A stretch of DNA of 64,000 bases from Xenorhabdus indica (GCF_014467235.1 NZ_NKHP01000021.1:1-64000); one strand, 5' to 3'; positions 1 through 8,321 are shown, counted from the stretch's first letter. Notes: a model not told the origin generated them from the letters alone. Program-made: numbers and translations.

Positions 1-260
1 TTGATCAAAAAAATTAAGATCTTTTTGAATACAGCCTCAGCAAGTAGCTGGAAAGGAATAGGAAATATGGAAGTCTCATAATTATGAAAAGGTATTTAGG
101 ACATGGGGATGGAAGAGGACGATATATTAATCAAGTCTATTATCAAAGCGGGAGGGAAGAATAAGAATGATTAGAGATATTGCTAATTGAGGGCTGATAT
201 ATTAGATAAAGTCCTAATAGAATAAATAAAATTTTAAGTTGATTTAAAAAGAGGTTTATT
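1..260. other. AT-rich stretch without a convincing gene
   Basis: One frame is open from the first base to a stop at 79-81 and could be the last 26 codons of a gene that begins outside the window. A 26-codon ORF at 84-164 has no clear ribosome binding site. I see no terminator, repeat or RNA gene here. Confidence 0.4.
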
Positions 261-554
261 ATGAAAAATAATGTTATTTTATCTCCGGAACAGGAAAAAT
301 TCCGTACTATGATAAATGATTATCCTCGTGTTTCAATGTTCTGGGATTGGCAGATACGCGAGATTGATTTCTATTTATGGGAGAGAGATAAGAATACACT
401 TAGTCTTCAAGAGAAAATATTGGCTCAGTTTTTCATATCTATATGGACTAAAAGTAATAAATGGAATTTTGATTTCACAGATGCAGGGCTTTACTTAAAC
501 AAAAAAGAGCGGCAGCTAATTGCAAATTTGATTTTAGAACCTTTTTGGCCTTAA
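261..554 (+). CDS. hypothetical protein, 97 aa
   Basis: I do not recognise this protein. It is a soluble, aromatic-rich 97-residue product with no signal peptide or membrane segment. The ATG at 261 is preceded by AGAGG at a usable distance, which supports the start. It lies in the AT-rich terminal part of an ICE, together with other small unknown genes and upstream of ardC, so it is probably accessory ICE DNA. It stands alone: the next gene is 412 bp away behind a structured leader. Confidence 0.55.
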   Translation: MKNNVILSPEQEKFRTMINDYPRVSMFWDWQIREIDFYLWERDKNTLSLQEKILAQFFISIWTKSNKWNFDFTDAGLYLNKKERQLIANLILEPFWP

Positions 555-683
555 TCGTACTTGAACTACTAATTACCTCTTTTTTAGTACATAAAAATTA
601 CTTTTCGAGGTTGACAATTAGTTAAGCTGAGCAGAAAATAAAATTGTTCTTATTGTTGCTTTATGCAACTTATCAATGCTTTG

Positions 684-966
684 ACAGTCTGAAAGAAGCG
701 CTTTCGGGTGACTGTATTAATCAATGTTCCAATAGTCTGAGAGGAACGCCTTTGGGTGACTATATTATCTGCCAAACCTGAAAAGGTAGACAGTAAATAC
801 TCTGGGTAAACCCGTTTATTCTTTGAAAACGGGGATCGCTAAAGCGATTAAGAAACTTTTCACAACGATTGCTTAAAATAGCATCATCAATCATTCTACT
901 CTTTTCACCCAATGGGGAAATTTTCCTCACTGGGAAGATTTCTCCTTCTTTTGTTGGAGAAATTTT
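684..966 (+). promoter_or_regulatory. structured leader with tandem covarying hairpins and a terminator-like switch
   Basis: Two similar hairpins sit 48 nt apart. Copy 1 pairs 684-689 with 710-715 (ACAGTC/GACTGT). Copy 2 pairs 732-737 with 758-763 (ATAGTC/GACTAT), a compensatory C-G to T-A change. Each holds an inner stem. Closer to the gene, 908-934 folds into one hairpin (CCCA...TGGG outside, TGGGGAA/TTCCTCA inside). Bases 914-921 can instead pair with 938-945, followed by TTCTTTT at 946-952. The two folds exclude each other. A GGAGA ribosome site follows at 956-960. The same plan precedes 1933, 2447 and 18248. Bases 555-683 before it hold nothing I can identify. Confidence 0.6.
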
Positions 967-1599
967 ATGAATAATACATTAACTAATAATAATATTATTA
1001 GTAAACCGTCTTTTTTACATACGCCTTATGAAGCTGGCGTTTCGTTGCGTTCGGATGTGTTTCAGAGTCAGTTCATTGTCTTAGTCGATGGTGATGCTGA
1101 GTATCCTGAAGATGATCCTAATTATGGTACATATTACAGCGAAAAAATATTAACTGTTTGCAAAACATCAACGCTTACTGATGCAGTTCAAAAGCTTAAA
1201 GTCCTTATTGAGGAAGATAATTGGGCCTTTAGGGATGAAGATGTAGATTATTACGATACCGATTTTGGGCGTGATATGGGACCTATAAGCTTTAATCCTC
1301 GAAAGGTAACAATCTATGACCGATATAACAGGAGAGTCTTAGGAAGATATATAACGCCTAAAATTATTTGGGCGCGATCGGTCACTCGAAAAGATGAGCT
1401 TGTTGCGTTGGAAAAAGAACGTCAGCGTTTGCGTGATGAAAGCGCCTATGAACGTGGTTGTGATAACTATAATAAGGCTCAGTATTTGTGGAAAAAGGCT
1501 GATTCGTTATTATTACATGTTACCGACTCCAAGTTTTTGGTACATGAAGAAATGGATAATATTCTTCTACAAGATGCTTCGGTTTCATGGAATGATTAG
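967..1599 (+). CDS. hypothetical ICE protein, 210 aa
   Basis: I do not recognise a family. The product is soluble and acidic in its first two thirds (a run rich in Asp, Glu and Tyr near residues 85-105). Its C-terminal part, residues ~145-180, is rich in Lys, Arg and Glu and is probably helical. There is no signal peptide or membrane segment. The ATG at 967 follows GGAGA at 956-960. It is first in a pair with the gene at 1611. Its long structured leader resembles that of the DUF3577 gene at 18248, so the gene is probably under ICE-specific RNA-level control. Confidence 0.6.
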   Translation: MNNTLTNNNIISKPSFLHTPYEAGVSLRSDVFQSQFIVLVDGDAEYPEDDPNYGTYYSEKILTVCKTSTLTDAVQKLKVLIEEDNWAFRDEDVDYYDTDFGRDMGPISFNPRKVTIYDRYNRRVLGRYITPKIIWARSVTRKDELVALEKERQRLRDESAYERGCDNYNKAQYLWKKADSLLLHVTDSKFLVHEEMDNILLQDASVSWND

Positions 1600-1610
1600 T
1601 GAGGAAAGGT

Positions 1611-1844
1611 ATGGAAAGGGTATTCTCAAAGGTCTTCATTAATTGGCTGAATCCATGTAAAAACTGTGAGTACCAAGGTGTGTACGTAAAGAATGGTGAT
1701 AGTGATTTTCTTTGTGAAAACGATGATGTGACATGTATGAAATGTGAACATCATGGCGTAATTCAGATTAAAGTAGATCGTTATCGTAATCATCATTACG
1801 TAGTTTCATGGGACGAACTATTTGTAAAAACAGATATTAATTAA
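1611..1844 (+). CDS. small cysteine-rich (zinc ribbon-like) protein, 77 aa
   Basis: The product carries CKNC near residue 16 and CMKC near residue 44, plus a single Cys between them. This spacing suits a small zinc ribbon, although no family is recognised. A GTG at 1599 is possible, but the ATG at 1611 has GAGG at 1601-1604, six bases upstream, so I take 1611. The gene starts 11 bases after the stop of its neighbour and is presumably co-transcribed with it. Role unknown; it could bind nucleic acid or another ICE protein. Confidence 0.55.
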   Translation: MERVFSKVFINWLNPCKNCEYQGVYVKNGDSDFLCENDDVTCMKCEHHGVIQIKVDRYRNHHYVVSWDELFVKTDIN

Positions 1845-1867
1845 CAATAGTTAATTGTATAAACCAA

Positions 1868-1911
1868 CCCGCAGGGAAATTTCCCTGTGGGAAAGTCCCT
1901 GCTTTTTATTT
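1868..1911 (+). promoter_or_regulatory. terminator/antiterminator-like switch upstream of 1933
   Basis: CCCGCAGGG (1868-1876) pairs with CCCTGTGGG (1883-1891) in one hairpin. Alternatively GCAGGGA (1871-1877) pairs with TCCCTGC (1896-1902), enclosing TTTCCC/GGGAAA (1880-1885 with 1889-1894). That second fold is followed directly by TTTTTATTTTT, an intrinsic terminator shape. The folds share bases and cannot coexist. The start codon lies about 20 bases after the T-run. Confidence 0.6.
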
Positions 1912-1932
1912 TTATTATATAAGGATTAAAAA

Positions 1933-2304
1933 ATGGGACTTGATATTCACTTTTTCTCAGGTGAAAAAACAAAAAAATGTGCTGATCGTGATATAGAAAT
2001 GGGATACTTTCGAAAAGTTAATCCACTTTTGTACTGGATTGATAGAAATGTTCAAAGTGTTGATAACTGTAAAGAGATATTAATACCAAAACATAAACTT
2101 GAAGAATTGTTAGCGGATTTAAATAGGTTAACAAAAGAGAATTGTATTCAGGTATATCCTACAGCAGATGGTTTTTTCTATGGCTCAATTCAATATGATC
2201 AAGATTATTGGTCGGATGTTGAAAGGGTAAAAAACTGGATTAATAGTTTATTAAAGTCTTTTGATTTTAATAAATACAATTTGTTTTTTTGGGCATGGTG
2301 GTAA
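1933..2304 (+). CDS. hypothetical ICE/phage-type protein, 123 aa
   Basis: The protein starts MGLDIHFF, a beginning I associate with small proteins of mobile elements that have no assigned function. It is soluble, has many Tyr and Trp residues and ends in FFWAWW. The ATG at 1933 follows AAGGA at 1920-1924. It is a single-gene unit: a terminator-like switch sits just before it and another before ardC, so each gene in this stretch appears to have its own conditional leader. Function unknown. Confidence 0.55.
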   Translation: MGLDIHFFSGEKTKKCADRDIEMGYFRKVNPLLYWIDRNVQSVDNCKEILIPKHKLEELLADLNRLTKENCIQVYPTADGFFYGSIQYDQDYWSDVERVKNWINSLLKSFDFNKYNLFFWAWW

Positions 2305-2388
2305 TTTGATCACGGATAGTTCAGAAAAAAAGAACCGAAAGGTTACATGAGTAAGAGTTGATTTAATACTCTTATCTTACTTATTTCA

Positions 2389-2430
2389 CCAGGCGGTGTA
2401 CTCTCACCGCCTGGGAGAGTACACCTTTTT
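2389..2430 (+). promoter_or_regulatory. terminator/antiterminator-like switch upstream of ardC
   Basis: CCAGGCGGT (2389-2397) pairs perfectly with ACCGCCTGG (2406-2414), leaving an 8-nt loop GTACTCTC. That entire loop is complementary to the next eight bases GAGAGTAC (2415-2422). The alternative hairpin, 2395-2405 with 2415-2425, has 11 perfect pairs and is followed by TTTTT (2426-2430). This gives either a conditional terminator or an H-type pseudoknot. The ribosome site AGGAG (2434-2438) and the ATG (2447) follow immediately. Two weaker hairpins precede it around 2330-2380. Confidence 0.65.
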
Positions 2431-2446
2431 ATTAGGAGTATTCTCT

Positions 2447-3415
2447 ATGAAAAAGAAAATTAACGTGGAAAAGGATATCTATCAACAGGTGACTGATAAA
2501 ATTATTAGTGCCTTGGAAAAAGGCACTCTTCCGTGGAAAAGGCCCTGGCGTTCTGCGACTAAACAATTTGGGAATATGTTACCTACTAATGCAATGACTG
2601 GAAACCATTATAATGGTGTGAATATACTATTGTTGTGGATGTCTGCGGAGGAGATGGGAACTAATATCAACAGTTGGTTAACGTATCGCCAAGCTCAACA
2701 GTTAGGGGGACAGGTTCGAAAAGGAGAGCGTTCTACTCTTACTGTAATATATAAATCGTATGAAATTCAGGCTAGAGATGAAGATAACGATAACGGTTTA
2801 TTGTTTGACAGTGAAGGCCAACCTCTGATGAAGCAGTGTGCCATGCTGAAGAGTAATCAGTTATTCAATGTTATTCAGTGTGACGGGCTGCCAGAACATC
2901 TATTACATGAAGGTGGACGAATACCGGAAGATAGACAGAAAATTCTTTCACCTAGAATCAGGAGCGAAGTATCCACAATGTTGAATGCTACTGGTGTAAA
3001 GATGACTTCATTACCACAAAATAGGGCTTATTACGGAATAATTGGTGATCGTATCGTAATGCCTCTTGTAGAGCAATTTAATACGGAAGCTGACTATTGG
3101 TCTACACTGCTACATGAAATGGTGCATAGTACCGGACATGCAAGCCGATTGAATAGGGAGGGAATAACAAGTATAACTCGAAAATTCGGCGATCCTATAT
3201 ATGCTTTTGAAGAATTAGTTGCTGAAATGGGAAGTGCTTTTCTTTGTACTCAATTGGAAGTGTTCGGTGAAGTTAACCATGAAAGTTATATTGAACATTG
3301 GTTATCTATTTTAAAAAAGGATAAAAAATCTCTTTTTAGAGCATGTAAACAAGCTAGGGAAGCAAGTGAATACTTGTTAAATTTGCGTACATCCCATAAT
3401 GCGAAAGTAGCATAG
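2447..3415 (+). CDS. ardC: ArdC-type antirestriction protein
   Basis: The N-terminal half (residues ~5-135) is an ArdC/DUF1738 ssDNA-binding domain with the family pattern of KxxLPWKRPW followed by NxxTGxxYxGxNxLLLW. The C-terminal half is a zincin-like metallopeptidase domain with HEMVHSTGH near residue 223 and a downstream EELVAEMG helix. Such proteins protect incoming single-stranded ICE DNA from host restriction just after transfer. The ATG at 2447 has AGGAG nine bases upstream; an upstream in-frame start at 2396 would fall inside the hairpin and is rejected. The 322-aa length is normal for the family. Its switch-like leader suggests regulated, possibly zygotic, expression. Confidence 0.85.
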   Translation: MKKKINVEKDIYQQVTDKIISALEKGTLPWKRPWRSATKQFGNMLPTNAMTGNHYNGVNILLLWMSAEEMGTNINSWLTYRQAQQLGGQVRKGERSTLTVIYKSYEIQARDEDNDNGLLFDSEGQPLMKQCAMLKSNQLFNVIQCDGLPEHLLHEGGRIPEDRQKILSPRIRSEVSTMLNATGVKMTSLPQNRAYYGIIGDRIVMPLVEQFNTEADYWSTLLHEMVHSTGHASRLNREGITSITRKFGDPIYAFEELVAEMGSAFLCTQLEVFGEVNHESYIEHWLSILKKDKKSLFRACKQAREASEYLLNLRTSHNAKVA

Positions 3416-3423
3416 GGGAATAT

Positions 3424-3621
3424 ATGCGATACAACATTATTCGCTTCAAATTGCTGGCGCACATGTTGTTAATGCAACATGTAGGTGTAACATTAAGTGA
3501 TACAGTATTGTGTGATGATGAGGCAGTAAAAGATTTCATTGAGCAAGGTGTATCACCTGTAGAAGCTTTTAATAAGATAGGAATACCGATAGATATATCG
3601 AAAGTACCAGTCTCTTATTAG
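3424..3621 (+). CDS. small hypothetical protein, 65 aa
   Basis: I do not recognise a family. It starts eight bases after the ardC stop, with AGGGGAA (3414-3420) as ribosome site, so it forms an operon with ardC and ends just before a strong terminator. The C-terminal half (residues ~35-60) is predicted to be a short helical segment; there is no membrane segment. A role linked to antirestriction is only guilt by position. Confidence 0.55.
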   Translation: MRYNIIRFKLLAHMLLMQHVGVTLSDTVLCDDEAVKDFIEQGVSPVEAFNKIGIPIDISKVPVSY

Positions 3622-3639
3622 AAAATAAAAAAGTAAACG

Positions 3640-3663
3640 CGCCTCTTCGGAGGCGTTTTTTTA
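3640..3663 (+). terminator. intrinsic terminator after the ardC operon
   Basis: CGCCTC-TTCG-GAGGCG (3640-3655) is a six-pair stem closed by a UUCG tetraloop and is followed by eight T residues. This is a textbook Rho-independent terminator, 18 bases after the preceding stop codon. Confidence 0.9.
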
Positions 3664-3758
3664 TCAAAATGGAAAAAGAGTTTTTACTGTACTTAAGTCC
3701 CCGCGTTTTTAATTATTACCGTAAATTAAATTGGCTATTTTAAATAGAGGCGCTATTC

Positions 3759-5243
3759 ATGTTTACACTGACGGATGAACAAAAAGCAGTGGTGGAATGG
3801 AATGGTTCAAAATTAGTAGTAAATGCGTTTGCAGGTACAGGGAAAACATCTACATTAGTAAATTATGCATTAGCTAATCCTAAAGTTTCAATGCTCTATT
3901 TGGCTTTTAATCGTGCCGTAAGAGAAGAAGCAGAACGTAAGTTTCCTTTTAATGTTGAATGTAAAACCTCACATCAATTAGCCTGGTCAAACCAAGGACG
4001 TCATTATAAACATAGATTGGTTAATCAACTGCGTATTACAGACATTGCGCGAGCTTTAAATACTCGTCATTGGTCATTAGCACATCGAGTTCAAAGTACA
4101 TTAAATCGTTTTCTATCCAGTGATGATATAAAAATAAAACTAATTCATTGTCCAGATGAAGAAGTAATACAGGGCATTGACCCTATTAAAGTCATTCAAA
4201 GATCAGAACATATTTGGAATTTGATGAAAAATTTGAATGAATCCTTTCCGGTTACACATGATACTTATTTAAAACTTTATCAATTATCCCAACCTGATTT
4301 ATCTGGCAACTATCAAACGATTTTGTTTGATGAAGCCCAAGATGCTAATCCTGTCACTCATGCAATTGTTTTAAGCCAAAACATAAATGTGGTTTTAGTT
4401 GGCGATAAGCATCAACAAATTTACCGTTTCCGGGGGGCAGATAATGCCTTAAATGCACCACAATTAGCTGATGCTGATCGCTTATGGCTAACAAATAGTT
4501 TTCGTTTTGGTCCACATGTTGCTGAGATTGCGAATGCGTTACTTGCCTTGGATGGTGAAACTCACCAGGTTATTGGGTTGGGGGAAGAAGATGAAGTTTT
4601 GTTACCACAATATTTTGATGTACCTCATAAAGCGGTATTGAGCCGAACGGTAGCTGGTGTAATTGATACAGCACTAGGGTCCGCAAAAGAAAAAAAATCA
4701 GTGTATTGGGTTGGAGGGATTGAAGCTTATCGAACTGAGGAACTGGAAGATCTGTATTGGTTCTCGGTAGATATGCCACAGAAAGTACAACAGCCTCGTT
4801 TAATGCGAGATTACAAAGATTATGATGAATATTGTCGAATAGCCAGAGCTACACAAGATGTTGAAATGATGCAGTCTATCAACCTGTTAGAACGGTATTT
4901 TCCGCTACCACAAAATTTAGAAATAATGCGTAAATTTACGGTAACTAACGAAAGTAAAGCAGATATAACGGTTTCAACGGCACATAGAGCTAAGGGGTTA
5001 GAATGGGAATTTGTTGAATTAAATAATGACTTTCCTGATTTATTCGATCCTAAGCAGACAGAACTCGCCAGGAGAGATGAAATAAACCTACTCTATGTCG
5101 CCGCAACTCGTGCACGTAAGAAGCTTATAATTAATGACATTATTGTCATTGTACTTGCTAATAGAGAAAAACCATCAGAAGAGAATTTAGTTAATCAGAA
5201 TGTATCTGATAGCGCTTCCGATGTTTCGGGGGGAAACAAATAA
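3759..5243 (+). CDS. UvrD/Rep-like superfamily 1 helicase
   Basis: All main SF1 helicase motifs are visible. They are a Walker A AGTGKTSTL near residue 26, Walker B FDEAQDANP near 193, motif III GDKHQQIYRFRGA near 215, TAHRAKGLEWE near 410 (motif V region) and YVAATRARKKL near 450 (motif VI). The 494-aa length is short for UvrD, so large accessory domains are lacking, as in ICE- and phage-encoded members. It stands directly upstream of the TraI relaxase gene and so may help process transfer or replication intermediates. The C-terminal codons lie in a 33-bp direct repeat shared with the start of traI. Confidence 0.85.
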   Translation: MFTLTDEQKAVVEWNGSKLVVNAFAGTGKTSTLVNYALANPKVSMLYLAFNRAVREEAERKFPFNVECKTSHQLAWSNQGRHYKHRLVNQLRITDIARALNTRHWSLAHRVQSTLNRFLSSDDIKIKLIHCPDEEVIQGIDPIKVIQRSEHIWNLMKNLNESFPVTHDTYLKLYQLSQPDLSGNYQTILFDEAQDANPVTHAIVLSQNINVVLVGDKHQQIYRFRGADNALNAPQLADADRLWLTNSFRFGPHVAEIANALLALDGETHQVIGLGEEDEVLLPQYFDVPHKAVLSRTVAGVIDTALGSAKEKKSVYWVGGIEAYRTEELEDLYWFSVDMPQKVQQPRLMRDYKDYDEYCRIARATQDVEMMQSINLLERYFPLPQNLEIMRKFTVTNESKADITVSTAHRAKGLEWEFVELNNDFPDLFDPKQTELARRDEINLLYVAATRARKKLIINDIIVIVLANREKPSEENLVNQNVSDSASDVSGGNK

Positions 5244-5314
5244 AAATATGAGAATATTTAAAGAATGGCTAAATCACCGCAATAGTGCTTCCGGTGTTTC
5301 GGGGGGAAACAAAT
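5209..5314 (+). repeat. 33-bp imperfect direct repeat across the helicase/traI junction
   Basis: Bases 5209-5241 and 5282-5314 differ at only two positions and are offset by 73 bp. The first copy encodes the last residues of the helicase (SASDVSGGNK) and the second encodes residues near the N-terminus of TraI (SASGVSGGNK). Each copy carries GTTTC-GGGGG-GAAAC, which can form a small hairpin. A local duplication is the simplest origin. Confidence 0.75.
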
Positions 5315-6948
5315 CAAAGAATGAAACTCTCACTGCACCGGATGGCTATTTTTTGCCTAAAAAGTCATGTGATTTATTAAATACTGAATTACGTCAGAAC
5401 TGTTTACAGCAACTTTGGGAAAATGTTTCACTGTCAAGATCACAATATCAAGAGTTTTTTTTATCTCCTCTTCAACAGTGTGCTGAGCGAATTCAGAACT
5501 TACCAGCTTTTAAACAGGGCGCTTTTTCTCAGGAAGGAGGTCTTCTTGATCTGATATTACTTACCATGGTTTATTCGGTTAGGCTATCAAAAAAGAAGCT
5601 ATTACCAACAGGAGCGTTACCGGAAGAACAAGCCAGCCAAAGTGGTGCTTGGAACGCTGTAGTACTTTATGCTTCTATGCTTCATTGGTTGCCTTTGATG
5701 AGACAATTTGACGGAGAATATATAGATCAGCGTTGTTGGATGCCTGGAATTATTACGCCGAATAAAGCTTACCGTTTTCGATTTAAATCTGATAGCTCAA
5801 CTATAGAAGAACTGCGATCAATTTCAGGAGCATTAATGAGTTATACCCTATTGCCAGAAAAGGCTATTTATTGGTTGAGTGAAACACCAGAAGCATTACA
5901 AGCTCTAATGCACTGTATAGCCGGAAAATGGGGAGGGGGAAGAGATATTAGTGATTTGATTGATGAAGCTGTGAGTAAGCTACCAAATATAGCCGCATCA
6001 CAAATTATTACTCTAAAATTACAAAATGAATCAAATGATGATCTGGAGAAAATTGTTGATAGTCCTGTTTTAGAAGTCAGCGAAAATTTTAATGATACAT
6101 CTTCTACTCCATCTGCAACACATATACAAAGTGGAATGAATGAGAATCATGAAGAGATACAGAATGCAGACATAGCATTGTTAAAAAGTGCTTTTAACAA
6201 CGTTAATTCACAGAGTGAGGAGTTATCAGGAGTAGCAGAAACTACTTTTACTGTAAATATAGAAGAATCTATTAGTGATGATTTGAAAACAGTAATGTCA
6301 CTTTTAGACATAAAAGAAAATACTGTAACAGAGTGTGATTTTGTTGAAAGTTTACCATTATGTAGCACATCTGATCCCAAATGTGACGATAAAGTAACCA
6401 AAAGTGAAAGTATAGTGTGTGATAGTTCACTTATAGAAAATAAATCATTTGAAATTATTGAAAAAAATGTAATTCTTAAGGGAAATGAAAACGTAAGTAC
6501 TGTAGAGGCGCATACAAGGATGGAAAGGCAGGAGCAGGGAGAAAATGAATCATTAAAGATAAAGTTTTGGCAATGGCTTAAACAAGGATTGCTGACTGAG
6601 GGCATTGAATATAATACAGCTAATGCAAAAGTACATTGTGTCGCAGGATTTTTATTCTTACAGACTCCAGCAATTTTTTTTCTTTTTTTGCGTCAACATC
6701 CAGAATTAGAAGTCGATCATAAGCAATTGTTATCTGCGTTCGAATCATTAAATGTACACCGAATAGAAAAGAAGGGTAACAAAAGGAAGCGTCATTATAC
6801 TTGCAAGATCTACCCAATTCCCATTAATGAGAAAACACGTAGAAATAATAAGTTTATACGTGCCAGCGGGTATCTAGTGAAAGTAAGTTTGATTTTTGTA
6901 AAAGAAACACCTTCAGATAGCCTCTTCGTTGATTTTACCTCGGAGTAA
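5248..6948 (+). CDS. traI: MobH-type relaxase (TraI), ICE class
   Basis: Residues ~25-260 match the N-terminal TraI_2/DUF1528-type domain of PFGI-1/SPI-7 class relaxases. Recognisable are the PDGYFLP...LLxxxxR start, the GLLxLILLTMVYSVRLS helix and the final LPEKAIYWLSE...GKWGG segment. Residues ~430-540 form the C-terminal TraI domain (FWQWLKQGL, then VAGFLFLQTPAIFFLFL). The middle, ~260-430, is low-complexity and acidic. The enzyme would nick at oriT and pilot the transferred strand. The HD-type metal residues of MobH enzymes are not obvious to me. ATG 5248 is chosen because an upstream ATG at 5200 lies within the helicase. The relaxase next to the integrase is the usual end of this ICE class. 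Confidence 0.7.
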   Translation: MRIFKEWLNHRNSASGVSGGNKSKNETLTAPDGYFLPKKSCDLLNTELRQNCLQQLWENVSLSRSQYQEFFLSPLQQCAERIQNLPAFKQGAFSQEGGLLDLILLTMVYSVRLSKKKLLPTGALPEEQASQSGAWNAVVLYASMLHWLPLMRQFDGEYIDQRCWMPGIITPNKAYRFRFKSDSSTIEELRSISGALMSYTLLPEKAIYWLSETPEALQALMHCIAGKWGGGRDISDLIDEAVSKLPNIAASQIITLKLQNESNDDLEKIVDSPVLEVSENFNDTSSTPSATHIQSGMNENHEEIQNADIALLKSAFNNVNSQSEELSGVAETTFTVNIEESISDDLKTVMSLLDIKENTVTECDFVESLPLCSTSDPKCDDKVTKSESIVCDSSLIENKSFEIIEKNVILKGNENVSTVEAHTRMERQEQGENESLKIKFWQWLKQGLLTEGIEYNTANAKVHCVAGFLFLQTPAIFFLFLRQHPELEVDHKQLLSAFESLNVHRIEKKGNKRKRHYTCKIYPIPINEKTRRNNKFIRASGYLVKVSLIFVKETPSDSLFVDFTSE

Positions 6949-6993
6949 TATAAGTATGATATCGATTAAAAAAGGAGTATAGGAGTATTCTTT

Positions 6994-8052
6994 ATGAAAA
7001 AAACAACGTCTTTAGTGCAGGAAAAGAACAATCCTATTTGGTATGCATTATTGGATGAATATTTTTATGCAAAGGTTCTACGTCCAGATACTGAAAAGAC
7101 GTACAGTAAGATGGTTAGGTTATTTCTTCATTATTTAAAAGAAATAGAAAATATACAAATCCTCCCGGAGGAAGTAACTCATAAATATGTTTTACGTTGG
7201 CGTAGGCATGAATTAAATGTTAAAAAAGTTGCCAAGCGAACTTGGAATACAAAGGCTAGACACATGCAAGTGTTATATAGTTTTTGGATAAAGAAAGGTT
7301 TGTTAACTAGAATAGATAATCCATTTTTTGATAGTCAGGTTGAACCAGGAATAAAAAGGAAAAAAGTTTTTACAAAAGCACAGCTTCGTACCATGTATTG
7401 TGTTTTTGAGAGATTTACACAGCTAGAGAAGGAAATGTCAACACAGCAAGCTACTTATCGCTGTTGCGCATTATATCCGACACGATTTTGGCTTGTTGTA
7501 ATGGAAACTTTTAGATTAACGGGGATGCGTTTAAATCAATTAGCTCACATTCAAATAAAAGACATTGATTTCGAAGAAAACTCCATTACCCTACGAAGTG
7601 AAAGCAGTAAAAATCATTGTGAATACCAAGTAGCTTTATTAAGCCCACTGACTTCATTATTACAGAATTTGCTGAATGAAATGGTGTTAAGGGGAGCTAC
7701 GCCTGATGATATATTATTCAATGTACATCGTCTATCAGATAGGGAAGTAGATAAAGAGAAAATGATTGATAGCCAACCTGTGAAATCATTTTTCCGACGT
7801 TTCTCTAGAGAATGTGGTTTTCCAGTTAGTCCGCATCGTTTCCGTCATACATTAGCGACAACACTAATGCGCAACCCTGAACGTAACATGCAGTTAACAA
7901 AAGATGTATTAGGGCATAGAAGCTTATCTTCTACGATGGAGTATATAGGTCTGGATATTCATAATACTCGTCACATGCTGGAAAACGAATTGTCTGATTA
8001 TTTGACAATGGGATTAGGTGGAGAACATCAGCGCTTAACTGTGATGCGTTAG
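6994..8052 (+). CDS. int: tyrosine recombinase (ICE integrase)
   Basis: The product is a 352-aa XerC/XerD-sized tyrosine recombinase with an intact active site. It has Arg179 in FRLTGMRLNQL, H281-x-x-R284 in SPHRFRHTLAT, His308 in LGHRS and nucleophile Tyr317 in TMEYIG. Residues ~15-105 form the SAM-like core-binding domain. The ATG at 6994 follows AGGAG (6983-6987). It lies about 220 bp from the tRNA-Phe-derived att copy at 8271-8321, so it is the probable integrase for that site. SPI-7 and ICEclc instead use a longer P4-type integrase, so this recombinase is smaller than expected for the class. Confidence 0.85.
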   Translation: MKKTTSLVQEKNNPIWYALLDEYFYAKVLRPDTEKTYSKMVRLFLHYLKEIENIQILPEEVTHKYVLRWRRHELNVKKVAKRTWNTKARHMQVLYSFWIKKGLLTRIDNPFFDSQVEPGIKRKKVFTKAQLRTMYCVFERFTQLEKEMSTQQATYRCCALYPTRFWLVVMETFRLTGMRLNQLAHIQIKDIDFEENSITLRSESSKNHCEYQVALLSPLTSLLQNLLNEMVLRGATPDDILFNVHRLSDREVDKEKMIDSQPVKSFFRRFSRECGFPVSPHRFRHTLATTLMRNPERNMQLTKDVLGHRSLSSTMEYIGLDIHNTRHMLENELSDYLTMGLGGEHQRLTVMR

Positions 8053-8074
8053 ACGAAAAAATTAAAAAAAATTT

Positions 8075-8106
8075 ACATAGAGTTGACGAATTGTTCAACT
8101 CTATGT
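8075..8106. terminator. inverted repeat after the integrase gene
   Basis: ACATAGAGTTGA (8075-8086) and TCAACTCTATGT (8095-8106) form a perfect 12-bp stem with an eight-base loop. It starts 23 bases after the integrase stop. The T-run is weak on either strand, so it is either a terminator or a recombinase/regulator binding site near att. Confidence 0.55.
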
Positions 8107-8129
8107 ATAAAAAGCAATGAGAAAAAGAA

Positions 8130-8156
8130 CGCTTGCTGTAACAGGCGCCCTTTTTT
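8130..8156 (+). terminator. intrinsic terminator between int and att
   Basis: CGCTTG (8130-8135) pairs with CAGGCG (8142-8147), one G-T pair included, and is followed by CCC and six T residues. It would stop rightward transcription from the integrase before the att site. Confidence 0.6.
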
Positions 8157-8270
8157 GAAACTTACATTCAACCATGCGTGTAACTGCCAACCAGACATGA
8201 TTGAAACTAAGTTTCCTAAATTTTTACTGATCGTTGATTTTCTCACTTTCAACGTTCAGGCTAGGAAATT

Positions 8271-8321
8271 TGGTGCCCGGAGGCGGAATCGAACCACCGA
8301 CACGGGGATTTTCAATCCCCT
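8271..8321 (-). other. att site: 3' half of tRNA-Phe
   Basis: Read on the minus strand, these 51 bases match the 3' half of an enterobacterial tRNA-Phe from the anticodon arm (GATTGAAAATC, anticodon GAA) through the T arm to the terminal CCA. The match stops abruptly at 8321, so the 5' half is absent and no tRNA can be made. This is the duplicated att core left by integration into the 3' end of tRNA-Phe, the known target of SPI-7 class ICEs. A TTTCCTA/TAGGAAA inverted pair lies just to the left (about 8211-8217 and 8262-8268) and may be integrase-binding sequence. Confidence 0.85.

Noticed and set aside
84..164. 26-codon plus-strand ORF
   Set aside because: No usable ribosome binding site and no recognisable product; too short to support.
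2396..2446. Upstream in-frame start for ardC
   Set aside because: It falls within the leader hairpins, whereas AGGAG sits right before the ATG at 2447.
8271..8321. Functional tRNA-Phe gene
   Set aside because: Only the 3' half is present; the acceptor 5' strand and D arm are missing, so it is an att fragment.
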